Below are positions 25,061-33,303 of a DNA stretch of 64,000 nt, in pieces (position 1 is the first letter of the stretch; each line of letters opens with the position of its first letter). Origin of the DNA: an uncultured Muribaculaceae bacterium (lineage in GTDB: Bacteria; Bacteroidota; Bacteroidia; Bacteroidales; Muribaculaceae); the NCBI GenBank assembly GCA_910585275.1, contig CAJUCW010000006.1:1-64000 (forward strand), written 5' to 3'. A program made the position numbers and the translations under genes. The notes under the pieces are model-generated. The model was not told the origin of the DNA and did no database searches. It saw nothing but the letters and a program-made list of their open reading frames with translations.

Positions 25061-25354
25061 GCATTGAGCATTGAGCATTGAGCATTGAGCATTGAGCATT
25101 ATGCATTGAGCATTGAGCATTGAGCATTGTGCATTGTGCATTGAGCATTTTGCATTGTGCATTTTGCATTTTGCATTGTGCATTTTGCATTTTGCATTGA
25201 GCATTGTGCATTATGCATTATGCATTGTGCATTGTGCATTATGCATTGTGCATTATGCATTGAGCATTATGCATTGAGCATTATGCATTGAGCATTGAGC
25301 ATTGTGCATTGTGCATTGTGCATTATGCATTATGCATTATGCATTGAGCATTAT
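25061..25354. repeat. 42-unit heptamer array GCATTNN
   Basis: GCATT recurs every seven bases from 25061 to 25348 with no indel, giving 42 units in perfect register. The two variable bases take only four forms: GA, GT, AT and TT. The stretch lies between the SGNH gene promoter side and fabF. Translations of it (repeats of NAQC/NAKC types) are artefacts of the period. Together with the 14-bp array it fills most of the 479-base gap 24956-25434; no gene is visible there. Confidence 0.95.
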
Positions 25355-25379
25355 TTATTATGAACGGATTATTAAAGAG

Positions 25380-25409
25380 CACAGGCGCTTCCGGACTGGA
25401 GCGCCTGTG
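25380..25409 (-). terminator. Terminator after fabF
   Basis: A 10-bp GC-rich stem (CACAGGCGCT / AGCGCCTGTG) with a 10-base loop lies 26 bases after the fabF stop; on the minus strand CTCTTTAATAAT follows. Confidence 0.65.
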
Positions 25410-25434
25410 AGATATAAAGAGACTTGAAAAAGAT

Positions 25435-26700
25435 TTATTCTTTATATTTTTTGAGGATGATGGCGGCGTTGTGACCACCGAACCCGAAGGTGTTGGAAAG
25501 CACGGCGTTGATGTCGCGTTTCTGAGCCTTGTTGAAGGTGAAGTTGAGATCATAGTCAACTTCCGGGTCGTTGTCGCCCTCCACATGGTTGATTGTGGGA
25601 GGCACGATTCCGTCGGTGATGGCTTTTACGCTGAAAAGAGCCTCAAGAGCTCCGGCTGCACCGAGAAGGTGGCCTGTCATAGACTTTGTGGAGCTGAGGT
25701 TGATCTTATAGGCGTGGTCGCCGAAAACCTCTTTAATGGCCTTTGCCTCGCTGATGTCGCCCACAGGGGTGGAAGTTCCGTGGAGGTTGATGTAGTCAAT
25801 CTCTTCGGGCTTCATTCCGGCATCGCGGAGAGCGTTTTCCATCACGAGTTTGGCGCCGAGGCCTTCGGGATGGGTGGCCGTGATGTGGTAAGCATCGGCA
25901 CTCATGCCGCCGCCGACCACTTCCGCATAGATATGCGCGCCGCGCGCCTTAGCATGCTCGAGTTCTTCAAGCACGAGGGCTGCGGCACCCTCACCGATTA
26001 CGAACCCGTCGCGGCTGCCGGAGAAGGGGCGGGAAGCACTCTTGGGGTCGTCGTTGCGGGTAGAGAGAGCCTTCATCGAGTTGAAACCGCCTACTCCTGC
26101 AGGGTAGATGGCGGCTTCGGCACCACCTGTGACGATGGCGTCGGCCATTCCGAGACGCACATAGTTGAATGCGTCGATAAGCGCGTTGTTAGACGACGCG
26201 CAAGCGGAAACAGTGCCGAAGTTGGGACCGCGGAAGCTATGCTCTATCGAGATATGTCCGGCGGCGATGTCGGCAATCATCTTAGGAATGAAGAAAGGGT
26301 TGTATTTAGGGCCTTGCTCCTCTCCATGGAGAGCGAAATAGCCGGCCTCCTCCTCGAAAGTGTGGAGACCGCCGATTCCGGCGGCGAAAATCACTCCTAC
26401 GCGGTTTTTATCAACATTCTCATTTTCAAGCCCGGCATCGTCGATGGCCTCGTCGGCAGCCACAAGGGCATACATTGCGTAGAGGTCGAGCTGGCGTGCC
26501 TTCTTGCGGTCGAAATGGTCGGCCGGGTTGAAGTCTTTCACTTCACAGGCGAACTGGGTCTTGAATTTCGACGCATCGAAATGCGTGATGGGCCCCGCTC
26601 CGCTTACGCCGTTGACGGCATTGTCCCATGCTGTCTTGACGTCATTGCCAATAGGAGTGAGCGCACCGAGTCCGGTTACTACAACTCTTTTTAATTCCAT
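25435..26700 (-). CDS. fabF: Beta-ketoacyl-ACP synthase II (FabF)
   Basis: FabF condenses malonyl-ACP with acyl-ACP in fatty-acid elongation in the cytoplasm. The 421-residue sequence shows the thiolase fold from VVVTGLGALTPIGND, catalytic Cys167 in SACASSNNAL, and the two active-site His in LHGTSTPVGD and TGHLLGAAGA, with the C-terminal NTFGFGGHNA loop. The length is normal for the family. It lies 33 bases downstream of acpP, the standard Bacteroidetes pair. Confidence 0.97.
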   Translation of the reverse strand: MELKRVVVTGLGALTPIGNDVKTAWDNAVNGVSGAGPITHFDASKFKTQFACEVKDFNPADHFDRKKARQLDLYAMYALVAADEAIDDAGLENENVDKNRVGVIFAAGIGGLHTFEEEAGYFALHGEEQGPKYNPFFIPKMIADIAAGHISIEHSFRGPNFGTVSACASSNNALIDAFNYVRLGMADAIVTGGAEAAIYPAGVGGFNSMKALSTRNDDPKSASRPFSGSRDGFVIGEGAAALVLEELEHAKARGAHIYAEVVGGGMSADAYHITATHPEGLGAKLVMENALRDAGMKPEEIDYINLHGTSTPVGDISEAKAIKEVFGDHAYKINLSSTKSMTGHLLGAAGALEALFSVKAITDGIVPPTINHVEGDNDPEVDYDLNFTFNKAQKRDINAVLSNTFGFGGHNAAIILKKYKE

Positions 26701-26733
26701 ATCGGGAAATTGGTGTGGGATAGGGGTTTGTTA

Positions 26734-26970
26734 TTATTTCTGGTGCTCTTCGATGTAAGAGATGGCATCGCCTACAGTGGTGATCTTCTCAGCGTCCTCG
26801 TCGGGAATTGTGATGCCGAATTCTTTCTCGAACTCCATGATGAGCTCAACAGTGTCGAGAGAATCTGCGCCGAGGTCTTTGCTGAATTCAGCTGCGGGAG
26901 TAACTTCGTTTTCGTCAACGGTGAGTTTGTCAACGATGATAGCTTTTACTCTTGATGCAATATCTGCCAT
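26734..26970 (-). CDS. acpP: Acyl carrier protein
   Basis: This 78-residue acidic four-helix protein carries the phosphopantetheine attachment Ser37 in GADSLDTVELIMEFE. It holds growing acyl chains for FabF, encoded immediately downstream. Length and motif are canonical. Confidence 0.97.
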   Translation of the reverse strand: MADIASRVKAIIVDKLTVDENEVTPAAEFSKDLGADSLDTVELIMEFEKEFGITIPDEDAEKITTVGDAISYIEEHQK

Positions 26971-27022
26971 AACGTTTTAAATTTTGTGTTGTTAAATAAT
27001 GATTTTTCGTAATTTCAGGCTG

Positions 27023-27030
27023 CAAAGTAA
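27023..27030 (-). promoter_or_regulatory. Possible -7 box of acpP-fabF
   Basis: On the minus strand this reads TTACTTTG, one mismatch from TAnnTTTG, 53 bases before the acpP start. No TTG lies 20 bases upstream, so the assignment is tentative. Confidence 0.35.
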
Positions 27031-27104
27031 ACTAAAAAAATCCAATTGAGGAAATTTTTCAGTAAAAATTGCACGTAAAATTGGAATTTGTGCATAAAAA
27101 CAGC

Positions 27105-27134
27105 GGAAAGCAGCGGCTTTTGCCGTTGCTTTCC
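27105..27134 (-). terminator. Terminator after the 2-oxoacid oxidoreductase operon
   Basis: A 13-bp stem (GGAAAGCAGCGGC / GCCGTTGCTTTCC, one G-U pair) with a TTTT loop. On the minus strand it is followed by GCTG then TTTTT. It sits 76 bases after the beta-subunit stop. Confidence 0.75.
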
Positions 27135-27209
27135 TAAAAAATCCGTGTTTCCGGTGATAGGTCTGCACCGCCGTGCGGCACAGACCGTAGATTCCTTTTT
27201 TTCGATGTT

Positions 27210-28232
27210 TTATACGGTCCAGGTTTCAGCAGTGCGCGTAATCATGTCGCGTAGCGAAGTGAAGCCTTTCTTCTCTTTCACTTCCTTCACCTGTGCCTCT
27301 ACGTCGGTCTCATAGCTGGGGCCTTCCACGTCGCGGATCACTCCGAGCGCGAGTGGAAGCTCATGGCCGTCCATGAGGGCGAGCTGACGGTGGAGAATGT
27401 CGTCTTCCGTGTGGGCGTCGTGGGTGAGCACGTCGTCGATGGTGTAGCCGTCTTGGCCGACGGTGACCGCTTTCAGGCTGAAGCCGTCGCGCACGAGACC
27501 CTTTTCATTCTCTTTGCCGAAAAGCATCTTTTCGCCCTGGCGGAGGGTGATGGTGCGCTCGGCACGCACTTCCTTGTCGGAAAGCCAATTGTGGATGCCA
27601 TGGTTGAAAATCACGCAATTCTGAAGCACTTCAACCACGGCGGCTCCTTTATGGCGGGCTGCGGCTACCATGATTTCCCTGGTGGTGTCGAGAGTGATGT
27701 CGAAACCGCGTGCGAAGAACTTACCGCGAGCTCCAAACACCAGTTCGGCCGGGATGAAGGGGTCTTCTGTCGTGCCATAGGGCGACGACTTGGACACGAA
27801 CCCTCGGTCGGAAGTGGGAGAATACTGTCCCTTGGTGAGTCCGTAGATTTTATTGTTGAAAAGGAGGATGTTGATGTCGATGTTGCGGCGGAGGGCATGG
27901 ATGAAGTGGTTGCCTCCGATGGCGAGTCCGTCGCCGTCGCCCGAAATCTGCCATACGGTCAGGTCGGGGCGGGAGGTTTTAACGCCGGTGGCGATGGCTG
28001 CGGCACGCCCGTGGATGGTGTGCATGCCGTAGGTGTTCATGTAGTAGGGGAGGCGCGACGAACAACCGATTCCTGAAATCACGGCAGTGTCTTTCGGGGC
28101 CACGCCCAGCTCCGCCATAGCCTTGTGGAGCACGTTGAGGATGGCGTGGTCGCCACATCCGGGGCACCAGCGGGCCGTTTGCGCGTTCTTGAAATCGCCC
28201 GCCACAAAAGTCTGTGTCTTGTTATCTTCCAT
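27210..28232 (-). CDS. 2-oxoacid:ferredoxin oxidoreductase, beta subunit
   Basis: This 340-residue subunit binds thiamine diphosphate: WCPGCGDHAIL near the N terminus, ISGDGDGLAIGGNHFIHALRRN with the Mg/ThDP GDG motif, and LLFNNKIYGLTKGQYSPTS. With the alpha subunit four bases upstream it oxidatively decarboxylates a 2-oxoacid to the acyl-CoA and reduces ferredoxin. 2-Oxoglutarate (korB type) is the most likely substrate given the two-subunit architecture, but pyruvate or branched 2-oxoacids are not excluded. Confidence 0.9.
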   Translation of the reverse strand: MEDNKTQTFVAGDFKNAQTARWCPGCGDHAILNVLHKAMAELGVAPKDTAVISGIGCSSRLPYYMNTYGMHTIHGRAAAIATGVKTSRPDLTVWQISGDGDGLAIGGNHFIHALRRNIDINILLFNNKIYGLTKGQYSPTSDRGFVSKSSPYGTTEDPFIPAELVFGARGKFFARGFDITLDTTREIMVAAARHKGAAVVEVLQNCVIFNHGIHNWLSDKEVRAERTITLRQGEKMLFGKENEKGLVRDGFSLKAVTVGQDGYTIDDVLTHDAHTEDDILHRQLALMDGHELPLALGVIRDVEGPSYETDVEAQVKEVKEKKGFTSLRDMITRTAETWTV

Positions 28233-28236
28233 GAGG

Positions 28237-30090
28237 TTATGCTTGAGCTAAAATGTTTGTAACACCGTCTTTGATTTCTTTCACAAGGAAAGGCTGTCCC
28301 TCGATTTTGTTGATACGTCTTATCTCTTTTCCCGGCAGATGCATCTGGAGATAGTCGGCAAACATGCCTGTGTTGAGTTCCGCCACGATGATGTTCTTAT
28401 ATTTGCGGAGCTCTTCGAGAGCGTTCTTCGGGAGCGGGTTGATATATCTGAAATGGGCGAGGGCTACGGGAGTGCCTTCGGCATTGAGTTCGGTGGCCGC
28501 AGTGAGGATATGGCCGTAGGTGCCTCCCCAGCCCACAAGGATTGTGTCGGCTCCGGCATCTCCCTGCACGGTGAGTGCGGGAATGTGGTCGGCGATACGG
28601 GCGATTTTCTCGCGGCGCACGTTCACCATTCGCTCATGGTTGGGCCCGTCGGTAGAAATAACGGATGTATTGAAGTCTTTTTCAAGGCCTCCCACACGAT
28701 GCATGGCCCCTTCGGTGCCTGGGATAGCCCAATAACGTGCAAATGTTTCGGCATCGCGGTCGAATGGTTTCCATCCGTTCTCTATCTGTTCTTTGGACAC
28801 GAAGTTAGGCTTGATTTCAGGGAAATCGCCCTCTTCGGGAATCCTCCATGCCGAAGAACCGTTGGCTATGAAGGCATCGGTGAGAAGCACTACCGGGGTC
28901 ATATGTTCGATGGCTATGCGGGCTGCCTCGAAAGCCATTGTGAAGCAGTCGGTGGGGCTTGCTGCGGCAACTACGCAGAGTGGGCTTTCGCCGTTTCTGC
29001 CGTAGAGGGCCTGCATGAGGTCGGTCTGTTCGGTCTTGGTGGGAAGGCCGGTAGAGGGGCCGCCGCGTTGCACGTCGATAACCACGAGGGGAAGTTCCGC
29101 CATTACGGCAAGTCCGATGCCTTCGCTTTTGAGAGCGAGTCCCGGGCCTGAAGTTGTGGTCACGGCAAGGTGTCCGGCATAAGATGCGCCGATTGCGGAG
29201 CATACGCCGGCTATTTCATCTTCCATCTGGCAAGCTTTCACACCGAGGTCTTTGCGCTTTGCAAGTTCGTGGAGGATGTCGGTGGCGGGGGTGATGGGGT
29301 ATGAGCCGAGGAACAACGGGCGTCCGCTCTTTTCAGAGGCGAGGATGAGGCCCCATGCGGTGGCGGTGTTGCCGTTGACGTCGGTATATGTGCCGGGGAC
29401 TGCTGCTTCCGTCTCTATGCGGTAGGTGGGCATGGAGGCGTGGGTGTTGTGGCCGTAGTTCCAACCGGCGTGGATTACTTTTTCGTTTGCCTCGTAAACA
29501 GCGGGCTTCTTCGCGAATTTGGCTTTGAGCTTTGCGAGCACCTTGTCAACGGGGCGGTCGAGGAGCCAGCAGATAAGTCCGAGCGCAAGCATGTTCTTGC
29601 ACTTCATGATAGACTTGATGTCCATGCCGGAATCCTCGAGGGTGTGCTTGAGGAGTGTGGTCATCGGCACGAGCATTATTTTGTTGGGGTCGATGCCGAG
29701 TTCTGCGATGGGGTCGTCGGTGGCGTAGAGAGCCTTCTTGAGGTTTGCCGGGGTGAACGAGTCGCCGTCGCAGATGATGATTCCGTCCGGTTTCAGATAC
29801 TTAAGGTTAGTTTTGAGTGCGGCAGGGTTCATGGCAACGAGCACGTCGGCGCGGTCGCCGGGTGTGTGTACGTCTTTTCCGACGCTCACCTGATAGCCTG
29901 AGACACCGCTCAGGGAGCCCTGCGGGGCACGGATCTCGGCAGGATAGTCCGGGAAGGTGGAAATGAGGTTGCCTTCGCCTGCAGAGACATTCGAGAAGAT
30001 GTTTCCGGCAAGCTGCATCCCGTCGCCGGAGTCGCCGGAGAAACGGACTACAACTTTGTCGATAGTCTTGACATTAGTGGACTGTAGCAT
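28237..30090 (-). CDS. 2-oxoacid:ferredoxin oxidoreductase, fused gamma-alpha subunit
   Basis: This 617-residue protein combines an N-terminal gamma domain (VVRFSGDSGDGMQLAGNIFS, about 10-190) with the alpha (pyrimidine-binding) domain (GSYPITPATDILHELAKRK...QMEDEIAGVCSAIGASYAG), then the C-terminal transketolase-like domain (VGWGGTYGHI). It pairs with the beta subunit encoded four bases downstream. Fused gamma-alpha chains are usual for the two-subunit KorAB-type enzymes. Ferredoxin clusters are not encoded here, so an external ferredoxin is needed. Confidence 0.92.
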   Translation of the reverse strand: MLQSTNVKTIDKVVVRFSGDSGDGMQLAGNIFSNVSAGEGNLISTFPDYPAEIRAPQGSLSGVSGYQVSVGKDVHTPGDRADVLVAMNPAALKTNLKYLKPDGIIICDGDSFTPANLKKALYATDDPIAELGIDPNKIMLVPMTTLLKHTLEDSGMDIKSIMKCKNMLALGLICWLLDRPVDKVLAKLKAKFAKKPAVYEANEKVIHAGWNYGHNTHASMPTYRIETEAAVPGTYTDVNGNTATAWGLILASEKSGRPLFLGSYPITPATDILHELAKRKDLGVKACQMEDEIAGVCSAIGASYAGHLAVTTTSGPGLALKSEGIGLAVMAELPLVVIDVQRGGPSTGLPTKTEQTDLMQALYGRNGESPLCVVAAASPTDCFTMAFEAARIAIEHMTPVVLLTDAFIANGSSAWRIPEEGDFPEIKPNFVSKEQIENGWKPFDRDAETFARYWAIPGTEGAMHRVGGLEKDFNTSVISTDGPNHERMVNVRREKIARIADHIPALTVQGDAGADTILVGWGGTYGHILTAATELNAEGTPVALAHFRYINPLPKNALEELRKYKNIIVAELNTGMFADYLQMHLPGKEIRRINKIEGQPFLVKEIKDGVTNILAQA

Positions 30091-30153
30091 GATGTTTTAT
30101 ATTGAATTATCGGGCCGGGCTTAAGCCCTCCGTTTTATTCTTTGTTGTTGCGG

Positions 30154-30161
30154 CAAAGTTA
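30154..30161 (-). promoter_or_regulatory. -7 promoter box of the oxidoreductase operon
   Basis: On the minus strand this reads TAACTTTG, a perfect -7 box, 64 bases before the start codon. The -33 element is not clear. Confidence 0.6.
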
Positions 30162-30538
30162 CAAAAAAGTTTTAAAGTAACTGCCTAAAAAATGAGAAAG
30201 TTATTACAAAATGAAAGTTAATGAATAGGATTTTAATTAAAACCGCATAAAAGCCCTTTCTTAATCCTCCTTTCGGGTCTCTCTCAGCTGGCAAACTACC
30301 ATTTTTTTCACCTTCGACAAACCGGCAGCGCACTTCTCAATCGACTCGGAGGACTTTGGGGCGGTTTTGGAGACTGCGAGGCTGCTTTTGAGGCTACGGG
30401 GCTTTGGAGGGCTGCCGGGAGGCTGCGGAGGGAGGAGGGCTTTTGGGGTGTTATTGCGGTTTATGGGAGCTTTCTCGTTGCCGCGGAGCCGGTTTGTCGG
30501 AGGTGTGTGTCGGCGTGCTCCGGAAGGCTTTGGCGGGG
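30162..30538. other. Intergenic stretch with strong G-over-C skew
   Basis: Between the yifB stop and the oxidoreductase promoter there is no convincing gene. Positions about 30380-30538 are GC-rich with G concentrated on the plus strand (runs such as GGAGGGAGGAGGG). Open frames cross it on both strands, but they only continue out of frame from yifB, and their translations are low-complexity (Pro- or Gly-rich). It would form the C-rich 3-prime untranslated end of the yifB transcript. Confidence 0.5.
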
Positions 30539-32083
30539 TCAGAATGTTTTGCCGTAGTTGGCGCGGTCGAGGGAGCGATAGCCGATGGCTTCGGCTATGT
30601 GGCGGGCAAGGACCCGGTCGGAGCCGTCGAGGTCGGCGACCGTGCGCGCCACGCGCAGGATGCGGTCGAAGGCGCGGGCACTCATGTTGAGCTTCGTCAT
30701 CCGGTCTTTCAGCTTGGCGAGTCCTTCTTCGTCGGGCCAAGCGTATTTGTGGAGGAGGCGGGAGTTCATCTGTGCGTTGCAATGGATGCCTTTTTCACCT
30801 TGGAAGCGTAGTTGCTGGATGGCTCTTGCGGCAATTACCCTTTTCCGTATTTCCGCACTGCTTTCCGCCGGGGTGGTATTTGCCATGTCGTCGAACGCCA
30901 CAGGCTGAATTTCCACCTGTAGGTCGATGCGGTCGAGTAGGGGGCCTGATATGCGGTTCATGTATCTGGCGACGGCTCCCGGAGCGCAGGTGCAGGCTTT
31001 GGTAGGGTGGCCGTAGTAACCGCACGGACACGGGTTCATCGAGGCCACAAGCATGAACGAAGCGGGGTAGTTGACGGTATATTTAGCCCTGGACACGGTT
31101 ATCACGCGGTCTTCTATTGGCTGGCGTAGCACTTCGAGCACCTGGCGGGGAAACTCGGGAAATTCATCGAGGAAGAGCACCCCGTTGTGGGCGAGCGATA
31201 TTTCGCCCGGCATGGGGCTCGTGCCGCCTCCTACGAGGGCGACGGGAGAGACGGTGTGGTGGGGCGTTCGGAACGGTCGGTGGGTCATGAGCATCGAGCC
31301 TCTCGACAGTTTCCCCGCCACGGAGTGTATTTTAGTGGTTTCAAGGGCTTCTGCAAGGCTCAACGGTGGCAGTATTGATGGAATGCGTTTAGCCATCATC
31401 GATTTGCCTGCACCCGGAGGCCCTATCATCAGGATGTTATGGCCGCCCGCGCATGCCACCTCGAATGCGCGCTTCACGCTGTCTTGCCCTTTGACCTCCG
31501 AAAAATCGAAATCGAACCCTTCGGAATCAGCCGCGAAGATTTCGCGGGTATTGATGGCCGTGGGCTGAAGGTCGGAACACCCTCCGACAAGGGCTATTGC
31601 TTCGCCAAGACTTTTTACTCCATACACCTCTATTTTGTTGACCACGGCAGCTTCGGTGACGTTGGCTTCCGGCACAATCAGTTTCTTGAAACCCAACTCG
31701 CGCGCCTTCACCGCCATCGGGAGCGCTCCCTTCACCGGTAGCACCGAACCGTCGAGCGAGAGTTCGCCCATCATCATGAAATCAGCAAGGTTTTCGCACG
31801 GCACCAAACCGTTGGAGGTCAGCACCCCTATAGCCATGGGGAGGTCGAAGGCAGCTCCCTCTTTCTTAATGTCGGCCGGGGCGAGGTTTATGGTGACACC
31901 TTTGCGCGGGAATTTCACTCCGCTATGGGTTATGGCCGACACCATTCTCTGGTGGCTTTCCTTGACGGCGGTGTCGGGGAGCCCGACGATAGAGAAGATG
32001 GCACCCTGTCCGGAGTCGGTTTCGATTGTGACTGGAAATGCGTCGATTCCCTGTATTGAGGCGGAATAGATTTTGGTTAACAT
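30539..32083 (-). CDS. yifB: YifB/ComM-family Mg-chelatase-like AAA+ ATPase
   Basis: This 514-residue protein has an N-terminal Lon-S16-like fold (KIYSASIQGIDAFPVTIETD...PRKGVTINLAPADIKKEG), a central AAA+ module with Walker A GPPGAGKSMMAKRIPS and Walker B-like GVLFLDEFPEF, and the C-terminal Mg-chelatase helical part with MNPCPCGYYG. ComM homologues are helicases that aid branch migration during integration of transformed DNA; the role in Bacteroidetes is less studied. It is 27 bases downstream of a lipoprotein gene and probably shares its transcript. Confidence 0.93.
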   Translation of the reverse strand: MLTKIYSASIQGIDAFPVTIETDSGQGAIFSIVGLPDTAVKESHQRMVSAITHSGVKFPRKGVTINLAPADIKKEGAAFDLPMAIGVLTSNGLVPCENLADFMMMGELSLDGSVLPVKGALPMAVKARELGFKKLIVPEANVTEAAVVNKIEVYGVKSLGEAIALVGGCSDLQPTAINTREIFAADSEGFDFDFSEVKGQDSVKRAFEVACAGGHNILMIGPPGAGKSMMAKRIPSILPPLSLAEALETTKIHSVAGKLSRGSMLMTHRPFRTPHHTVSPVALVGGGTSPMPGEISLAHNGVLFLDEFPEFPRQVLEVLRQPIEDRVITVSRAKYTVNYPASFMLVASMNPCPCGYYGHPTKACTCAPGAVARYMNRISGPLLDRIDLQVEIQPVAFDDMANTTPAESSAEIRKRVIAARAIQQLRFQGEKGIHCNAQMNSRLLHKYAWPDEEGLAKLKDRMTKLNMSARAFDRILRVARTVADLDGSDRVLARHIAEAIGYRSLDRANYGKTF

Positions 32084-32110
32084 AAGGATGCCGTTTATGA
32101 GAGGTTGGTA

Positions 32111-33169
32111 TTATGGTTTGGCGGTTGCCGGTTTGGAAGAGATGGTTTTCCTGAAAGCTGAAAACGCTTCGGAAGTGTCGTCGCCACGGTAACGCTGGTG
32201 GCCGTCGGGCGAAATGACGATGAAGAATGGCGTGCGAGGCACTCCCAGCGCCATTATGCGTCGGTCGGCAAGCCCTGCGGGAATCCAAAGCCTTGCCACG
32301 TCTTTAAGGGAGTCGGACCGGAGCGGCGACCTCCAGCTGAGAGAATCCGGGTCGAGACAGATATCGGCGATAAGCCTTGAGGAGGAATCCGGAAATTCCT
32401 TGGCGAGGGCTTTGATAGAATCGAAACGTTGTCGGCGGTCGTTAAGCCCGTTGTTCCAGAAAAAGAGCAGGGCGCCCTTTACGGAATCCGGGCGGATGGT
32501 GTCGATGCCGTTTGACAGCGACCGCACAGCCATGCTTTTCAATCTTCCGGGAGTGGTCACGCTTCCGGAGGGGATGTCGGCCCTTGCGGCAATGCGGCTC
32601 CAGGTGTGGTCGAGGGCGTCGCCGCTCAATGATTGCCAAAGACGGCGGAAAAGCGTTTCGTCGTGGCGCCTTGAGAAAACGGTGAGAAGCAGGAGCGGAG
32701 ACAACGGCGACTGCGGATTTTCACCTACGTATTGCGCCACGGCTTTGTTGGTGTCGGCAGGGTCGGCTTTCTTCAATATCGAGGCATTGGCAGTGCGCCA
32801 CTCCGAGAGCATCCGGTCGATTTCGTTGCCTTCGATCGTCCAGGTTGCGGGGTCGGGCGAAGAGCCTGTGATTTTGATGTCGTCGCCACGTTCGGCATAT
32901 AATACAATCGGGTCAATCTGTCCGGTGCCGGGATATAGATATATTAGCATGGGGTTTCGCATGGGGCATTTCAGCTCCCCCTTCCCCTTGGTGATGACGG
33001 CCACGTTTTCCAGCGTCGTTCCCCCGCGTTTATCGGATGCGTAATATACCACCCTGAATGTCGCATTCATGTCAGCAGGGAGTTCGAACAGGAGTTTTGA
33101 TTCGTTTTTCATGCATCCTGCCAAAAACAGGAGCATGCATATCGTCAGTGTGCGTAAAATCTTAATCAT
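32111..33169 (-). CDS. Thioredoxin-fold lipoprotein lacking the redox CxxC
   Basis: This 352-residue lipoprotein (lipobox LFLAGC) has an N-terminal DUF4369-like beta domain (ATFRVVYYASDKRGG...LIYLYPGTG) and a C-terminal TlpA-like thioredoxin fold with the cis-proline loop GVPRTPFFIVISPDG. At the position where TlpA has WCxxC the sequence reads FFWNNGLNDRR, so both redox cysteines are gone. It probably binds rather than reduces its partner (inference). The ATG at 33169 is chosen over TTG at 33175 because the latter lies in the promoter box. It is the first gene of the yifB transcript. Confidence 0.75.
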   Translation of the reverse strand: MIKILRTLTICMLLFLAGCMKNESKLLFELPADMNATFRVVYYASDKRGGTTLENVAVITKGKGELKCPMRNPMLIYLYPGTGQIDPIVLYAERGDDIKITGSSPDPATWTIEGNEIDRMLSEWRTANASILKKADPADTNKAVAQYVGENPQSPLSPLLLLTVFSRRHDETLFRRLWQSLSGDALDHTWSRIAARADIPSGSVTTPGRLKSMAVRSLSNGIDTIRPDSVKGALLFFWNNGLNDRRQRFDSIKALAKEFPDSSSRLIADICLDPDSLSWRSPLRSDSLKDVARLWIPAGLADRRIMALGVPRTPFFIVISPDGHQRYRGDDTSEAFSAFRKTISSKPATAKP

Positions 33170-33172
33170 ACG

Positions 33173-33203
33173 CAAAATTAGTTTAAAAAACCATACGAAT
33201 CAA
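33173..33203 (-). promoter_or_regulatory. Promoter of the lipoprotein-yifB operon (apparently leaderless)
   Basis: On the minus strand TTG (33201-33203), a 20-base spacer and TAATTTTG (33173-33180) form a complete promoter. The last G of the -7 box is only three bases before the ATG at 33169, so transcription would begin at or next to the start codon. Confidence 0.7.
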
Positions 33204-33210
33204 GAAAAAA

Positions 33211-33249
33211 ACAGGGCAGTTGCCGCAAAGGATGCGATAACAGCCCTGT
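33211..33249 (-). terminator. Terminator after the first WYL regulator gene
   Basis: Arms ACAGGGC (33211-33217) and GCCCTGT (33243-33249) extend inward with several more pairs. On the minus strand seven T follow at once. The T-run abuts the -33 element of the next promoter. Confidence 0.75.
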
Positions 33250-33303
33250 GTATGGGTGGGTAAAGGAAGATATTGTTGCCTTCCGCTAAAAAACAAACCG
33301 TCC

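Noticed and set aside
25004..25204. Open frame of repeated NAKC/NAQC units
   Set aside because: It is the translation of the seven-base repeat array; all frames of such an array look peptide-like.
25471..26694. Plus-strand open frame of 407 codons opposite fabF
   Set aside because: fabF is unambiguous; the opposite frame is a mirror of its codon usage.
27159..27187. Second hairpin GGTCTG...CAGACC after the oxidoreductase operon
   Set aside because: It has mismatches and no adjacent T-run; the stem at 27105-27134 is the better terminator.
30261..30782. Minus-strand frame overlapping the end of yifB (Pro/Arg-rich)
   Set aside because: yifB has its normal length and C terminus in another frame. 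The frame owes its openness to the G/C-skewed segment and shows no domain or start signal.
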